Assembly: GCA_020850415.1 (NCBI GenBank)
Contig: JADZER010000054.1
Coordinates: 62,001-126,000, forward strand
Source: Phycisphaerales bacterium
Lineage (GTDB): Bacteria > Planctomycetota > Phycisphaerae > Phycisphaerales > UBA1924
Reading direction: 5' to 3'
Length of the DNA stretch: 64,000 nt
Shown: positions 9,333-18,033 of the stretch, piece after piece
Layout: the number at the start of each line of letters is the position of its first letter
Numbering within the stretch: position 1 is the stretch's first letter
Notes under the pieces: model-generated
Told to the model about the DNA's origin: nothing
Seen by the model: the letters and a program-made list of their open reading frames with translations, nothing else
Database searches by the model: none
Position numbers and translations under genes: made by a program

Positions 9333-9920
9333 TCAGCCCGCCGACGCCGCCCCGTCCGCCGCCGGGGCCGCGGGCGCCGCCGACTTCTTCGCCGGCCGCT
9401 TCTCGACCAGGTTCCCCTCGTTGTCGAACTCCATCTCGTCGCGCTGGTCTTCCTCCAGCGTCCGGTCCGGCACCACATGCAGCCGGATCGTCGCCTCCAT
9501 GTCCGAACCGAACTTCACCAGCACATCGAAGTTGTCCACACGCTTGATCGTGAACGGCAGACGCACCTCGCGGGCCTTCACCTGGAACCCCGCCGCCCCC
9601 AGCGCGTCCGCGACATCCTGCTGCGTCACCGAACCGTACAGGTGGCCCAGGTCGTTGCACGAGCGGGAGATCGTGAACTCCAGACCCTCCATCTTCCCGA
9701 TCGCACCACGACGCTGCTCCCGAAGCACCGCGAGCTCCTTCTCCGCCTGCGCCCGCTTCTCCGTCAACGCCGCCAGACGGTCCGCCGACGGCGCCGTCGC
9801 AAGCGACCGAGGCAACAGGTAGTTCCGGGCATACCCCAGCCGAACCGTCACCACATCGCCAACGATCCCGAGGTTGTCGACATTCTCCGTCAGCAGAAGC
9901 TTCACATTCTTCGTCGCCAT
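9333..9920 (-). CDS. rplI: 50S ribosomal protein L9
   Basis: 195 aa. The L9 N-terminal signature is present (KLLLTENVDNLGIVGDVV, then GYARNYLLP), followed by the long connecting helix and the C-terminal rRNA-binding domain (FGSVT-type GHLYGSVTQQDVADAL). An Ala/Pro/Lys-rich tail of about 25 residues extends past the usual length of about 150. The ATG at 9920 has AAAGGA about 9 nt upstream. rplI stands alone here, without rpsF, ssb or rpsR. Confidence 0.95.
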   Translation of the reverse strand: MATKNVKLLLTENVDNLGIVGDVVTVRLGYARNYLLPRSLATAPSADRLAALTEKRAQAEKELAVLREQRRGAIGKMEGLEFTISRSCNDLGHLYGSVTQQDVADALGAAGFQVKAREVRLPFTIKRVDNFDVLVKFGSDMEATIRLHVVPDRTLEEDQRDEMEFDNEGNLVEKRPAKKSAAPAAPAADGAASAG

Positions 9921-10036
9921 ACCGCCATTCCTTTCGCTGTCCTCCCCACGCCTCAACGGCGAGGGCAAGTTCAGGAGCCGCCCGCGGCCCCAACGCTCTC
10001 CCGGCCAACCGCCAACCGGCCGACCCCGGGGCCCCG

Positions 10037-10065
10037 ATACTAGGCCCCCATCAAACCCGTGGCAC
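10037..10065 (-). promoter_or_regulatory. Predicted rplI promoter
   Basis: On the minus strand, GTGCCA (10060-10065), 17 nt, TAGTAT (10037-10042). It would give a leader of about 110 nt before rplI. The same TAGTAT box recurs before rpmJ. Confidence 0.55.
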
Positions 10066-10093
10066 CTCACGACCCCTCCCCCCCTCCCCCCCT

Positions 10094-10229
10094 TCACCCC
10101 CTCACCCACTCACCCCCTCACCCACTCACCCCCTCACCCACTCACCCACTCACCCACTCACCCCCTCACCCACTCACCCACTCACCCACTCACCCACTCA
10201 CCCACTCACCCCCTCACCCACTCACCCCC
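10094..10229. repeat. 17-copy octamer tandem repeat (TCACCCMC)
   Basis: Seventeen head-to-tail units of TCACCCAC or TCACCCCC fill 136 nt exactly, between the rplI promoter and the GNAT gene. There are no spacers. The frame is open through it from an ATG at 10059 into the acetyltransferase gene, so a change in copy number would shift any translation started upstream. Confidence 0.95.
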
Positions 10230-10238
10230 ACACCCCCC

Positions 10239-10244
10239 TACCCT
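10239..10244 (+). promoter_or_regulatory. Candidate leaderless -10 box before the GNAT gene
   Basis: TACCCT lies 6 nt before the ATG at 10251, the same geometry as the boxes before 12244 and 14001. There is no Shine-Dalgarno. It sits in C-rich sequence, so it is the weakest of the set. Confidence 0.35.
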
Positions 10245-10250
10245 CCCCCC

Positions 10251-10928
10251 ATGCCACGCTGCGCCAACGAGCAAGACACCGGCCACGGCCTCGGCTGGAC
10301 CGCCCCGTCCCCCTTCACCATCCGCCTGGAGACCCCCCGCCTCGTCCTCCGCCCCTACGAACTCACCGACGCCCCAGCCCTCTACCAATCCGTCGCCGCC
10401 AGCCGCGACCACCTCCTCCCATGGATGCCCTGGGCACGCGACGGCCACACCGACACCGACGCCAGCGCCCACTACATCACCACCCAGATCATGGCCCTCC
10501 GAAACCCAACCGCCTTCACCGCCGTCGGCATCGGCATTTTCGACCGCCAGTCCGGCCGCCACCTCGGCGGCACCGGCGTCCACGGCGTCCACCGAGACAC
10601 CGCCTGCGCCGAGACCGGCTACTGGATCCGCGCCGACGCCGCCTCCCGCGGCTACGCCACCGAGGCCACCGGCGCCGTCCTCTCCTGGGCCTTCCGCCCC
10701 CAACCCGCCGACGGCCTCGCCCTCCGGCGCATCGTCATCTACTGCTCGTCCCAGAACCACGCCTCCCGCCGCGTCCCCGAGAAGCTCGGCCTCCGCCTCG
10801 AAGTCCAGCAGCGCCAGGACTACTTCCTCCCCGGCCTCGGCTGCACCGACCGCCTCGGCTGGGGCGTCCTCGCCGACGAGTGGGACTGCGCCGCAAACCG
10901 CCTCGCAACAGGCGTACCGTCCGCCTGA
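10251..10928 (+). CDS. GNAT acetyltransferase, RimJ/RimL type
   Basis: 225 aa. TPRLVLRPYELTDAPALYQSV opens the RimJ/RimL acetyltransferase pattern. YWIRADAASRGYATEATGAVL is the acetyl-CoA pyrophosphate-binding region, and the C-terminal segment has the usual NHASRRVPEKLGLR. It probably N-acetylates an amino group of a protein or small molecule. The start after the octamer repeat is chosen because the domain begins about 25 residues on. The stop overlaps the next start (TGATG), so the pair is co-translated. Confidence 0.85.
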   Translation: MPRCANEQDTGHGLGWTAPSPFTIRLETPRLVLRPYELTDAPALYQSVAASRDHLLPWMPWARDGHTDTDASAHYITTQIMALRNPTAFTAVGIGIFDRQSGRHLGGTGVHGVHRDTACAETGYWIRADAASRGYATEATGAVLSWAFRPQPADGLALRRIVIYCSSQNHASRRVPEKLGLRLEVQQRQDYFLPGLGCTDRLGWGVLADEWDCAANRLATGVPSA

Positions 10929-11716
10929 TGCCCGGCCCCGCCACGACCCACGAAGACCTCTCGATCCCGGTCTGGGGCGCCTCACTCGCCGCCCGGCGCA
11001 TCCGCCTCCCGAGCCCCGCCCCCACCGCCCCAATCGTCTTCCTCCACGACTCCCTCGGCTGCATCTCCGCCTGGCGAGACTTCCCCGACCGCCTCTGCGC
11101 CGCCGCCGGACGCGAAGGCCTCGTCTACGACCGCGAGGGATTCGGACGCTCCACGCCCCTCGCCCGCCCCCGCACCCGCCGCTACCTCCACGACGAGGCC
11201 GACATCCTCACCGAGCTCATGACCGCCGCCGGCATCGACCAGGCCGTCCTCTTCGGCCACTCCGACGGCGCCACCATCGCCCTCCTCGCCGCGGCACTCG
11301 CCCCCGACCGCGTCCCCGCCGTCGTCAGCATCGGCGCCCATGTCCTCATCGAACCCCAGACCCGCGCCGGCCTCCGCGACGCCCTCCCCTGGTGGGACGA
11401 CCCCCGCTTCCGCGCCAGCATGACCCGACACCACGCCGACAAGGCCGAGGCCGTCTTCCGCGTCTGGACCGAGACCTGGCTCTCCGAACAGTTCGCCGGC
11501 TGGAACATGCTCGACGAACTCGCGCTCGTCCGCTGCCCGACCCTGGTCATCCAGGGCGAACGCGACGAGTACGCCAGCCCCGGGCATGTGGGCACCATCG
11601 TCCAGCGCGTCGCAGGCCCCACCGAGGGCTGGGTCATCCCCGGCCGGGGCCACACGCCCTACCGCGAAGGCCCCGAGGTGCTCGATCGCACCCTCGGATT
11701 CCTCCTCACGCGCTGA
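10928..11716 (+). CDS. Alpha/beta-fold hydrolase
   Basis: 262 aa. It has the oxyanion/HG-type motif VFLHDSLGC, nucleophile elbow GHSDGA, acid in GERDEY and catalytic His in GRGHTPY, so the triad is complete. The substrate cannot be read. The start codon shares one base with the stop of the acetyltransferase gene, which implies coupling. No signal peptide, so cytoplasmic. Confidence 0.87.
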   Translation: MPGPATTHEDLSIPVWGASLAARRIRLPSPAPTAPIVFLHDSLGCISAWRDFPDRLCAAAGREGLVYDREGFGRSTPLARPRTRRYLHDEADILTELMTAAGIDQAVLFGHSDGATIALLAAALAPDRVPAVVSIGAHVLIEPQTRAGLRDALPWWDDPRFRASMTRHHADKAEAVFRVWTETWLSEQFAGWNMLDELALVRCPTLVIQGERDEYASPGHVGTIVQRVAGPTEGWVIPGRGHTPYREGPEVLDRTLGFLLTR

Positions 11717-11814
11717 CCCCACCCACGCCCCGGCGCGCCCGCGCCCCAGCCTGTAGCATGCCCCGCCCGACCCCCACCGCAAACCCCGCAACACCCAACC
11801 CAACGAAGGCGCCC

Positions 11815-12219
11815 ATGTCCCAAGCCAATGTCGATGTCATCCGCGCGATCTACCACGCCTTCGCCGCCGGCGATGTCCCCGGAGTCCTCGCCCGCATGAC
11901 CCCCGACATCCGCTGGATCGAGGCCGACAACTTCCCCTACGCCGACGGCAACCCCTACATCGGCCCCGACGCCGTGCTCAACGGCGTCTTCGCCCGCTGC
12001 GCCACCGAGTGGGACGGCTTCAGCGTCAACATCGACGAACTCCTCGACGCCGGCGATACCGTCGTCGCCCTCGGCCGCTACACCGGCGTCTACAAAGCCA
12101 CCGGGCGCGAGCAGCACACCCAGATCGCCCACATCTGGCGCGTCAAGGACGGCAAGGCCGCCGCCTTCCAGCAGCACGCCGACACCCTGCATGTCGCCCG
12201 CGTCACCGGCGCCGTCTAG
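11815..12219 (+). CDS. NTF2-like / SnoaL-like protein
   Basis: 134 aa. It shows the pattern of the NTF2-like ketosteroid-isomerase fold: VIRAIYHAFAAGDVPGVLARM, then DIRWIEAD, then the GRYTGVYKATGR beta hairpin and the HIWRVKDGKAAAFQQHAD ending. These are small cone-shaped proteins used as enzymes or binding domains; the ligand is unknown. GAAGG precedes the ATG, and TAGCAT about 60 nt upstream may be its -10 box. Confidence 0.82.
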   Translation: MSQANVDVIRAIYHAFAAGDVPGVLARMTPDIRWIEADNFPYADGNPYIGPDAVLNGVFARCATEWDGFSVNIDELLDAGDTVVALGRYTGVYKATGREQHTQIAHIWRVKDGKAAAFQQHADTLHVARVTGAV

Positions 12220-12231
12220 CCCCCCCGGCGG

Positions 12232-12237
12232 TATCCT
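12232..12237 (+). promoter_or_regulatory. Predicted leaderless -10 box
   Basis: TATCCT, then exactly 6 nt, then the ATG at 12244. No Shine-Dalgarno is present, so transcription is predicted to start at or next to the ATG. Confidence 0.55.
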
Positions 12238-12243
12238 GCGCGA

Positions 12244-13920
12244 ATGAACCGACACGCCGCGATCACGATCGTGTGCACGCTGGCCGCAACGGTCGCGCCC
12301 CGCCAGGCGCCGGCCCAAGCCCAAACCCAACCCCCGCCGCCCCCCGACCGCCTGCTCTACTGCCCGACCAACCTCCAGGTCGACGACAATGTGACCGCCC
12401 TCGAGGCCCTCTTCGCCCGCGCCGCCGACGCCGGCTACACCGGCGTGCTCCTCGCCGATTCCAAGCTCGCCCGACTCGCCGATGTCCCCGACCGCTACTT
12501 CATCAACGCCCGACGCGTCAAGGCCGCCGCGCGCGACGAGGGCCTCGAGATCATCCCCGCCCTCTTCCCCATCGGCTACTCCAACGACCTCCTCTGGCAC
12601 GACCCCAACCTCGCCGAGGCCCTCCCCGTCCGCGACGCCCCGTTCATCGTCCGCGCCGGCGTCGCATCGCTCGCCCACGACCCGGCCCTCACCCTCCCCG
12701 GCTCCGACATGACCGACCTCGCCGCCTGGTCATGGCACGACGACACCGTCGCCCCCGACAACGGCGCCGCCCTCACCGCCGATCCCGCCGGACGCAACGC
12801 CCGCCTCGTCCAGCGGATCACCCTCCGACCCTACCGCCAGTACCATGTCTCCGTCCGCATCAAGACCCAGGGCTTCCGCGGCACGCCCGAAATCAAAGCC
12901 CTCGCCACCCGCGAAGGACGCGAGCCGCTCTCCCTCATCTACTCCTCCCTCGGCGTCCGGCCCGACCAGAACTGGACGACCCACCACGCCGTCTTCAACT
13001 CCCTCGAGCACACCGAGATCAGCCTCTACTTCGGCTGCTGGGACGGCTCCACCGGCAAGCTGTGGTGGGACGACGCCCGCATCGAGGAGGTGGGCCTCCT
13101 CAACCTCGTGCGCCGCGACGGTGCCCCGCTCTCGGTCCACCTGGAGACCGCCGCAGGCCAGACCGAACCGCTCCGCGAGGGCGTCGACTTCGAACCCCTC
13201 ACCGACCCGCTCATGGGCGTCCACCCCTGGCCGGGCGAGTACACCGTCTGGCACGAACCGCCCAGCATCAAGCTGCTGCGCGAGGTCCCCGACGGCGCCC
13301 GCCTCCGCGTCTCCTACTCCCATGTCGTCACCATCCACGACGGCCAGGTCATGATCTGCCCCTCCGAGCCCCGCACGATCGAGCTGCTCCGCGACCAGGC
13401 CCAACGCGTCCACGCGCTCTGGGACGCGCCGGCCTACTTCATGTCGCACGACGAGATCCGATGCCTCAACCAGGACGACTCCTGCCGCCGCAGACATCTG
13501 ACCGCCGGCGAGATCCTCGCCGACAACACCCGCCAGTGCCTCGCCATCCTCCGCGAGGTCGCGCCCCAGGCCCGGGCCTATGTCTGGAGCGACATGTTCG
13601 ACCCCAACCACAACGCCCACGACGACTACTACCTCGTCCGCGGCGACCTCGCCGGATCCTGGGAAGGTCTCGACCAGAGCGTCATCGTCGCCTGCTGGTA
13701 CTACGACAAGCGAGAAGCCTCCCTCAACTGGTTCGCCTCCCGCGGCAACCCCGTCCTCGCCGCCGGCTACTACGACGGGCCAGTCAAGCGGGTCCGAGGG
13801 TGGCTCGACGCCGCCGATGCCATCGACCCCCCCAGCAACTTCCGCGGCCTCATGTACACCACCTGGCTCCACCGCTACGACGACCTCGAAGCCTTCGCCA
13901 CCGAAGCCTGGGGCCGGTAG
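12244..13920 (+). CDS. Secreted TIM-barrel-like protein, possible glycoside hydrolase
   Basis: 558 aa with a signal peptide (about 1-25, cleavage near APAQA). Residues about 35-140 and 380-555 look like the two halves of a barrel; between them (about 160-285) is a beta-rich insert resembling a carbohydrate-binding or jelly-roll module (YHVSVRIKTQGF, LWWDDARIEEVG). YFMSHDEIR and AYVWSDMFDP resemble the acidic strand ends of GH20-like barrels, but I cannot assign a family. The gene has no ribosome site; it has a TATCCT box 6 nt before its ATG. Confidence 0.7.
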   Translation: MNRHAAITIVCTLAATVAPRQAPAQAQTQPPPPPDRLLYCPTNLQVDDNVTALEALFARAADAGYTGVLLADSKLARLADVPDRYFINARRVKAAARDEGLEIIPALFPIGYSNDLLWHDPNLAEALPVRDAPFIVRAGVASLAHDPALTLPGSDMTDLAAWSWHDDTVAPDNGAALTADPAGRNARLVQRITLRPYRQYHVSVRIKTQGFRGTPEIKALATREGREPLSLIYSSLGVRPDQNWTTHHAVFNSLEHTEISLYFGCWDGSTGKLWWDDARIEEVGLLNLVRRDGAPLSVHLETAAGQTEPLREGVDFEPLTDPLMGVHPWPGEYTVWHEPPSIKLLREVPDGARLRVSYSHVVTIHDGQVMICPSEPRTIELLRDQAQRVHALWDAPAYFMSHDEIRCLNQDDSCRRRHLTAGEILADNTRQCLAILREVAPQARAYVWSDMFDPNHNAHDDYYLVRGDLAGSWEGLDQSVIVACWYYDKREASLNWFASRGNPVLAAGYYDGPVKRVRGWLDAADAIDPPSNFRGLMYTTWLHRYDDLEAFATEAWGR

Positions 13921-13988
13921 CCGGCGCGAAGCCCGCGCGCCCGCCGGCGCACCGTGATCACTCCCCGCCCGACCCTGCCCGCCGCATG

Positions 13989-13994
13989 TATACT
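13989..13994 (+). promoter_or_regulatory. Predicted leaderless (extended) -10 box
   Basis: TG-TATACT followed by exactly 6 nt and the ATG at 14001; there is no Shine-Dalgarno. Best consensus match of the leaderless-type sites in this window. Confidence 0.6.
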
Positions 13995-14000
13995 GCCGCC

Positions 14001-14801
14001 ATGTCCCCGAGCGAAGTCATCGCCATGCTCGTCGCCGGCGCCATCGCGACCGTCCGGTGGGCGCTCTGGTACCACCGAGCGATCGCCGTCGCCCCAATGC
14101 TCAGCCCCGCCGGCGCCAGAGCCCCGCTCTTCCTCACCCCGCCGCTCGCCGCCGCCGCCCTCTTCGCCATCCTCCGCACCTACGCCGCCTCCGATGTCAC
14201 CGACAGCCCCGTCTACCTCGCCTTCTACATGGTCCTCGGCGCCGGCTGGGTCGCCGCCGCCACCATCCTCTTCCCCCTCTACGGCCTCCGCCCCGCCGTC
14301 GATGTCGCCCAGCGCCGCAACCCGGCCGCCGGAGTCCTCGCCGCCGGCGCCGTCCTCGGCCTGACCCTCGCCTTCGCCGGCGCCAACATCGGCGACGGCC
14401 CGGGCTGGTGGGTCGTGGCGTTCTGCGCGCTCCTCGCAACCTCCGGGCTCTTCCTCGCCTGGGGGCTCGTCGACTGGGGCGCCGGCGTCACCGACATGGT
14501 CACCATCGACCGCGACCCCACCGCCGCCATCCGCCTCGCCGCACTGCTCGTCGCCGTCGGCGCCATCCAGGGACGCGCCGTCGCCGGAGACTGGCTCTCC
14601 ACCGCCAACGCCCTCAACGACTGGCTCGACCTCGGCTGGCCCGCCCTCGTGCTCGTGATCATGGAGATCGTCGTCGGGCGCGTCCACGCCGCCGCGGCAC
14701 GACGAGAGCGGCCCCCGATCGCCGTGCTCGGCCTCCCCCCCGCCGCCATCTACCTCGCCGGCGCCGCCGCCTACATCCTCACCCTGGGGTGGTGGACATG
14801 A
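14001..14801 (+). CDS. DUF350-like integral membrane protein
   Basis: 266 aa, about eight hydrophobic helices with short loops. The internal segments QRRNPAAGVLAAGAVLG and DRDPTAAIRLAALLVA look like the duplicated unit of DUF350 (YjfL-like) proteins, where a charged R/D-N/D-P/V-A-A precedes each helix pair. This match is by eye only. The stop overlaps the ATP-grasp gene start (ATGA). E. coli also places a DUF350 gene near a glutathionylspermidine-synthase-like gene, which supports the call. An ATG at 13986 would add five residues. Confidence 0.6.
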   Translation: MSPSEVIAMLVAGAIATVRWALWYHRAIAVAPMLSPAGARAPLFLTPPLAAAALFAILRTYAASDVTDSPVYLAFYMVLGAGWVAAATILFPLYGLRPAVDVAQRRNPAAGVLAAGAVLGLTLAFAGANIGDGPGWWVVAFCALLATSGLFLAWGLVDWGAGVTDMVTIDRDPTAAIRLAALLVAVGAIQGRAVAGDWLSTANALNDWLDLGWPALVLVIMEIVVGRVHAAAARRERPPIAVLGLPPAAIYLAGAAAYILTLGWWT

Positions 14802-16066
14802 CCGCCGGGCTCCGCTGCCCGGGGATGCTCTCCCGCGACGAGTACCACACCCTGCGCCGCCGCATGATCTTCCACTGGGGCAAGTGGGACCCGCAGTGCC
14901 AGGATGTCGAGGTGCTCGCCCCCTACCCGCTCGTGCTCGACGAGCCCGTCTGGCGGGCCATCGCACGCGACGCCGAGACCCTCGCCGCCGAAGCGACCGC
15001 CGCCGAATGCGAGATCCTCACCCGCCCCGAGCTGCTCCGCGAGCTCGGCCTGCCACGCCCCATCCGACGCGCCCTCAAGCACGGCCACGCAAGCCCCGAT
15101 ACACCGCGCTGCATCCGCTTTGACTTCCACCCCACCACCGAAGGCTGGCGCATCTCCGAGGCCAACACCGATGTCCCCGGCGGCTTCATCGAAGCCGCGG
15201 GACTCCCCGAGGCAATGACCGACCGGTTCCCCGCCGGGCGCAGCCCCGGCGACCCCGCCGACGCGCTCGCCCGCGCCCTCCGACGCCGCGTCGAACGCGA
15301 TGCCCTCATCGGCCTCGTCCACGCCACCGCCTACTCCGACGACCGACAGGTCATGCTGCTCCTCGCGCGCCGGCTCAACGACCTCGGCGTGCGGACGATC
15401 CTCCTCGGCCCCGACCGGATCTCCTGGGACCAGGGCATCGCCCGAACCCGAGCGCCCGACCAGCCCGATGCGCCCACCGCGCTCGACGCAATCGTCCGCT
15501 TCTTCCCGGCAGAGTGGCTCGCCAACCTCTCCCGCGCCTCCGGCTGGCGGGAGTTCTTCAGCGCCGGCACGCTCCAGATCAACCCGCCCAGCGCCCTCAT
15601 CACCCAGAGCAAACGCTTCCCCCTCGTGTGGGACCGGCTGGAGACACCCATGCCCGCCTGGCGGCGCCTGCTCCCCGAGACCCTCGACCCCCGCCGCGTC
15701 CCGCGCGGGCAGGACCACCGCTGGGTGCTCAAGCCCGCGCTCGGGCGCGTCGGCGACGGCATCGGACTCCGCGGCGTCAGCACCGACCGCGAGTGGCGCA
15801 GGGCGACACGGGACTCCCGCCGCTGGCCGGCGCACTGGGCCGCACAGCGCCGCTTCGAATCGGCCCCGGTGTCGACGCCCGAGGGCGAGCGCCATGTGTG
15901 CCTGGGGGTGTTCGTCATCGACGGCACGGCCGCGGGGATCTACGCGAGGCTCGCGCGACGGGCACTGATCGACGCCGGGTCTCAGGATGTCGGGGTGTTC
16001 ATCGGCGCGGCAGAGCCCGCGACCGTCTGCGGGGTGGAACATGAACGAGCGCGAGCGGCTGTTTGA
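14798..16066 (+). CDS. Glutathionylspermidine synthase-like ATP-grasp protein
   Basis: 422 aa. Family features: FDFHPTTEGWRISEANTDVPGGF (nucleotide/acceptor region), LITQSKRFPLVWDRL, and HRWVLKPALGRVGDGIGL, the ATP-binding lysine strand of the GSP synthase C-terminal fold. Enzymes of this fold form amide bonds with ATP; the amine and acid here are unknown, and no amidase domain is attached. It overlaps the membrane gene by 4 nt and the next gene by 26 nt, so the three are one translational unit. Confidence 0.75.
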   Translation: MTAGLRCPGMLSRDEYHTLRRRMIFHWGKWDPQCQDVEVLAPYPLVLDEPVWRAIARDAETLAAEATAAECEILTRPELLRELGLPRPIRRALKHGHASPDTPRCIRFDFHPTTEGWRISEANTDVPGGFIEAAGLPEAMTDRFPAGRSPGDPADALARALRRRVERDALIGLVHATAYSDDRQVMLLLARRLNDLGVRTILLGPDRISWDQGIARTRAPDQPDAPTALDAIVRFFPAEWLANLSRASGWREFFSAGTLQINPPSALITQSKRFPLVWDRLETPMPAWRRLLPETLDPRRVPRGQDHRWVLKPALGRVGDGIGLRGVSTDREWRRATRDSRRWPAHWAAQRRFESAPVSTPEGERHVCLGVFVIDGTAAGIYARLARRALIDAGSQDVGVFIGAAEPATVCGVEHERARAAV

Positions 16067-16805
16067 AATCTGGGCCCCGTCCCGGGGCGTCTTCTCGGCG
16101 TGGGCGAAGCCGCTGCTCTTTGCCCAGATGGACGAGGCGCGCATCGTCCGCCCCGCCACCGACCCCCCGGCGCCGATCCAGCCCTGGGCGGCGCGGCTCG
16201 ACGGCCGCACGGCCGTGGTGCTCGACCTGCCCGGCGACGCATCGGTGTGGCACGGCGCGCTGCTGGGCGCCGCGGGCTACCGGCCGGTGCCGCTATTCAA
16301 CGGCAGCGACGGGCAGCAGCCGGCCGTCGAAGTCCGCTCGATCATGCTCGCCCTGCAGCACGCCGGCGGGCAGGTGGAGCGCGCGTCGATCGCGGACGAC
16401 GCGCCCCCGGCCTTCATGCTCGACGCGCGCCGGTGCGACCCGTCGGTGCGCCCGTCCGCGGGCTGGTTCGACAACCGCTGGGTGGTATTCCCGCAGGACT
16501 TCCCCTCCGGGAGACTCCTGCGGTCGCGCGGCGTCGAGCGGGCCCTGCTCGTCCGCGAGCAGAGCCGCCGGCTCGGCGACGACCTGCGCGAGGTCCTCGC
16601 GCGCTGGGCCAAGGACGGCGTCGAGCTTCTCGAGGCGGAGGTCGGCGGCGCCGAGCCCGTCCCCCTGAAGGTCAAGGCGCCCTGGGGGCTGCGCCCCCTC
16701 GCCGCCCTGGCATTGGTCGCGCTCGGCCTGCGGGCCAACAGCGCGGGCGGCTTCGGCGCCCGCGTCCCCATGCCGCCCCAGGGCGGCGGGACCGGCTTCG
16801 CCTGA
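16041..16805 (+). CDS. Unknown protein, third gene of the ATP-grasp cassette
   Basis: 254 aa. I do not recognise the family. It opens with NERERLFEIWAPSRGVFSAWAKPLLFAQM, is mostly soluble with alpha/beta character, and has one hydrophobic stretch near residues 215-232 followed by a Gly/Pro tail. It starts inside the end of the ATP-grasp gene in another frame (26-nt overlap), which makes a shared function likely. Confidence 0.65.
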   Translation: MNERERLFEIWAPSRGVFSAWAKPLLFAQMDEARIVRPATDPPAPIQPWAARLDGRTAVVLDLPGDASVWHGALLGAAGYRPVPLFNGSDGQQPAVEVRSIMLALQHAGGQVERASIADDAPPAFMLDARRCDPSVRPSAGWFDNRWVVFPQDFPSGRLLRSRGVERALLVREQSRRLGDDLREVLARWAKDGVELLEAEVGGAEPVPLKVKAPWGLRPLAALALVALGLRANSAGGFGARVPMPPQGGGTGFA

Positions 16806-16864
16806 GCCCGCCCCCGACCGGGCGTAGAGTTCGCCAGTTTGGGGGACGCCGAACGGAGGAAACA

Positions 16865-17290
<426 letters not shown>

Positions 17291-17717
17291 ACCGGCACGG
17301 GCGAGGTCAAGCCGCGCTCTCCCGCCGGGCGCGGGAGAGGGCGGCGACATCGCTCCACGCCCCCTCAAGTTTCCATCCTCGGCCGGCCCGGTGCGCACAC
17401 CTCCGCCCGCCTCCGATGCCCGAGCGAGCGAGTGAAAGGCCAGGCTTGGCCCATCCCGAACGACTTGTTCGGGGGATGGTGGTGCGCCTGTCAGAAGCCC
17501 AGGGGAAGGCGCGAACCGGAGGCGGGCCCCGGCCCGTATAGGTCGAGGCCCCGGTCGGATCGTTTGGAGATCGGGGCGCGCTGCGAGCGAGCGCCGTCCG
17601 AATCGGGCGTGCTCGGCTGTCCGTGGCGCGCGTGGCGGGGAGCCGGTCGGCCCGGCCGGTTCCGGCTTCGCGTCGCGTCTTTCACAACTCCAACCGGCGC
17701 CGAATCAGGAGAAACCC
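17291..17717. other. Intergenic region after ohr
   Basis: No supported gene; open frames here are arginine-rich shadows. It holds the hairpin at 17317-17339 and a second inverted repeat CCCGAAC/GTTCGGG at 17455-17473. Confidence 0.5.
17317..17339. repeat. Hairpin related to the dispersed CTCTCCCGC palindrome
   Basis: CTCTCCCGC (17317-17325) pairs with GCGGGAGAG (17331-17339). The core matches the 12-bp-stem hairpins at 25016-25042 and 46997-47023. Just downstream of ohr it could also slow or end transcription, though no T run follows. Confidence 0.6.
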
Positions 17718-18029
17718 ATGAACCGGACCACCGCGCTCTCGCCAGAGGAATTCTCGGACCTCAAGCAGGACATGGAGCAGTTCAAGAGCGATCTGTCCAA
17801 TCTCAAGCAGGACTTGTCCGGGCTGGCCCGCGACGCCGCGCACACAGCGCGCTCAGGACTGCGCGAGGGACGCGACCTCGTTAGCGATTCCCTCAAGTCA
17901 GCGAGCGACATGGGACGCGACGCCGCCCAAGCCGTCGGTGAGCAAGTGTCGGCGCACCCGATGATGGCGATCGCCGCGGCGTTCGGCGTCGGGCTCGTGC
18001 TCGGCGTCGGGCTCCTCAGGCGGGCGTGA
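17718..18029 (+). CDS. DUF883-like (ElaB/YqjD type) membrane-anchored protein
   Basis: 103 aa. A long amphipathic helix of heptads (FSDLKQDMEQFKSDLSNLKQDL) is followed by a C-terminal membrane anchor (MMAIAAAFGVGLVLGVGLL) with RR at the end. This is the architecture of ElaB/YqjD proteins, which are stress-linked inner-membrane proteins that bind ribosomes in E. coli. Strong ribosome site CAGGAGAAACCC. First gene of a yqjD/E/K-like run. Confidence 0.8.
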   Translation: MNRTTALSPEEFSDLKQDMEQFKSDLSNLKQDLSGLARDAAHTARSGLREGRDLVSDSLKSASDMGRDAAQAVGEQVSAHPMMAIAAAFGVGLVLGVGLLRRA

Positions 18030-18033
18030 CCGC

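Noticed and set aside
10094..10229. CRISPR-like regular repeat
   Set aside because: Units are 8 nt, head to tail, with no spacers and no cas genes.
12009..14000. Upstream extension of the membrane gene's frame through the secreted protein gene
   Set aside because: Arg/Pro-rich shadow; the true start at 14001 has its own promoter-like box.
17432..17884. 150-aa frame before and across the DUF883-like gene
   Set aside because: Arg/Gly-rich with no ribosome site and overlapping a well-supported gene.
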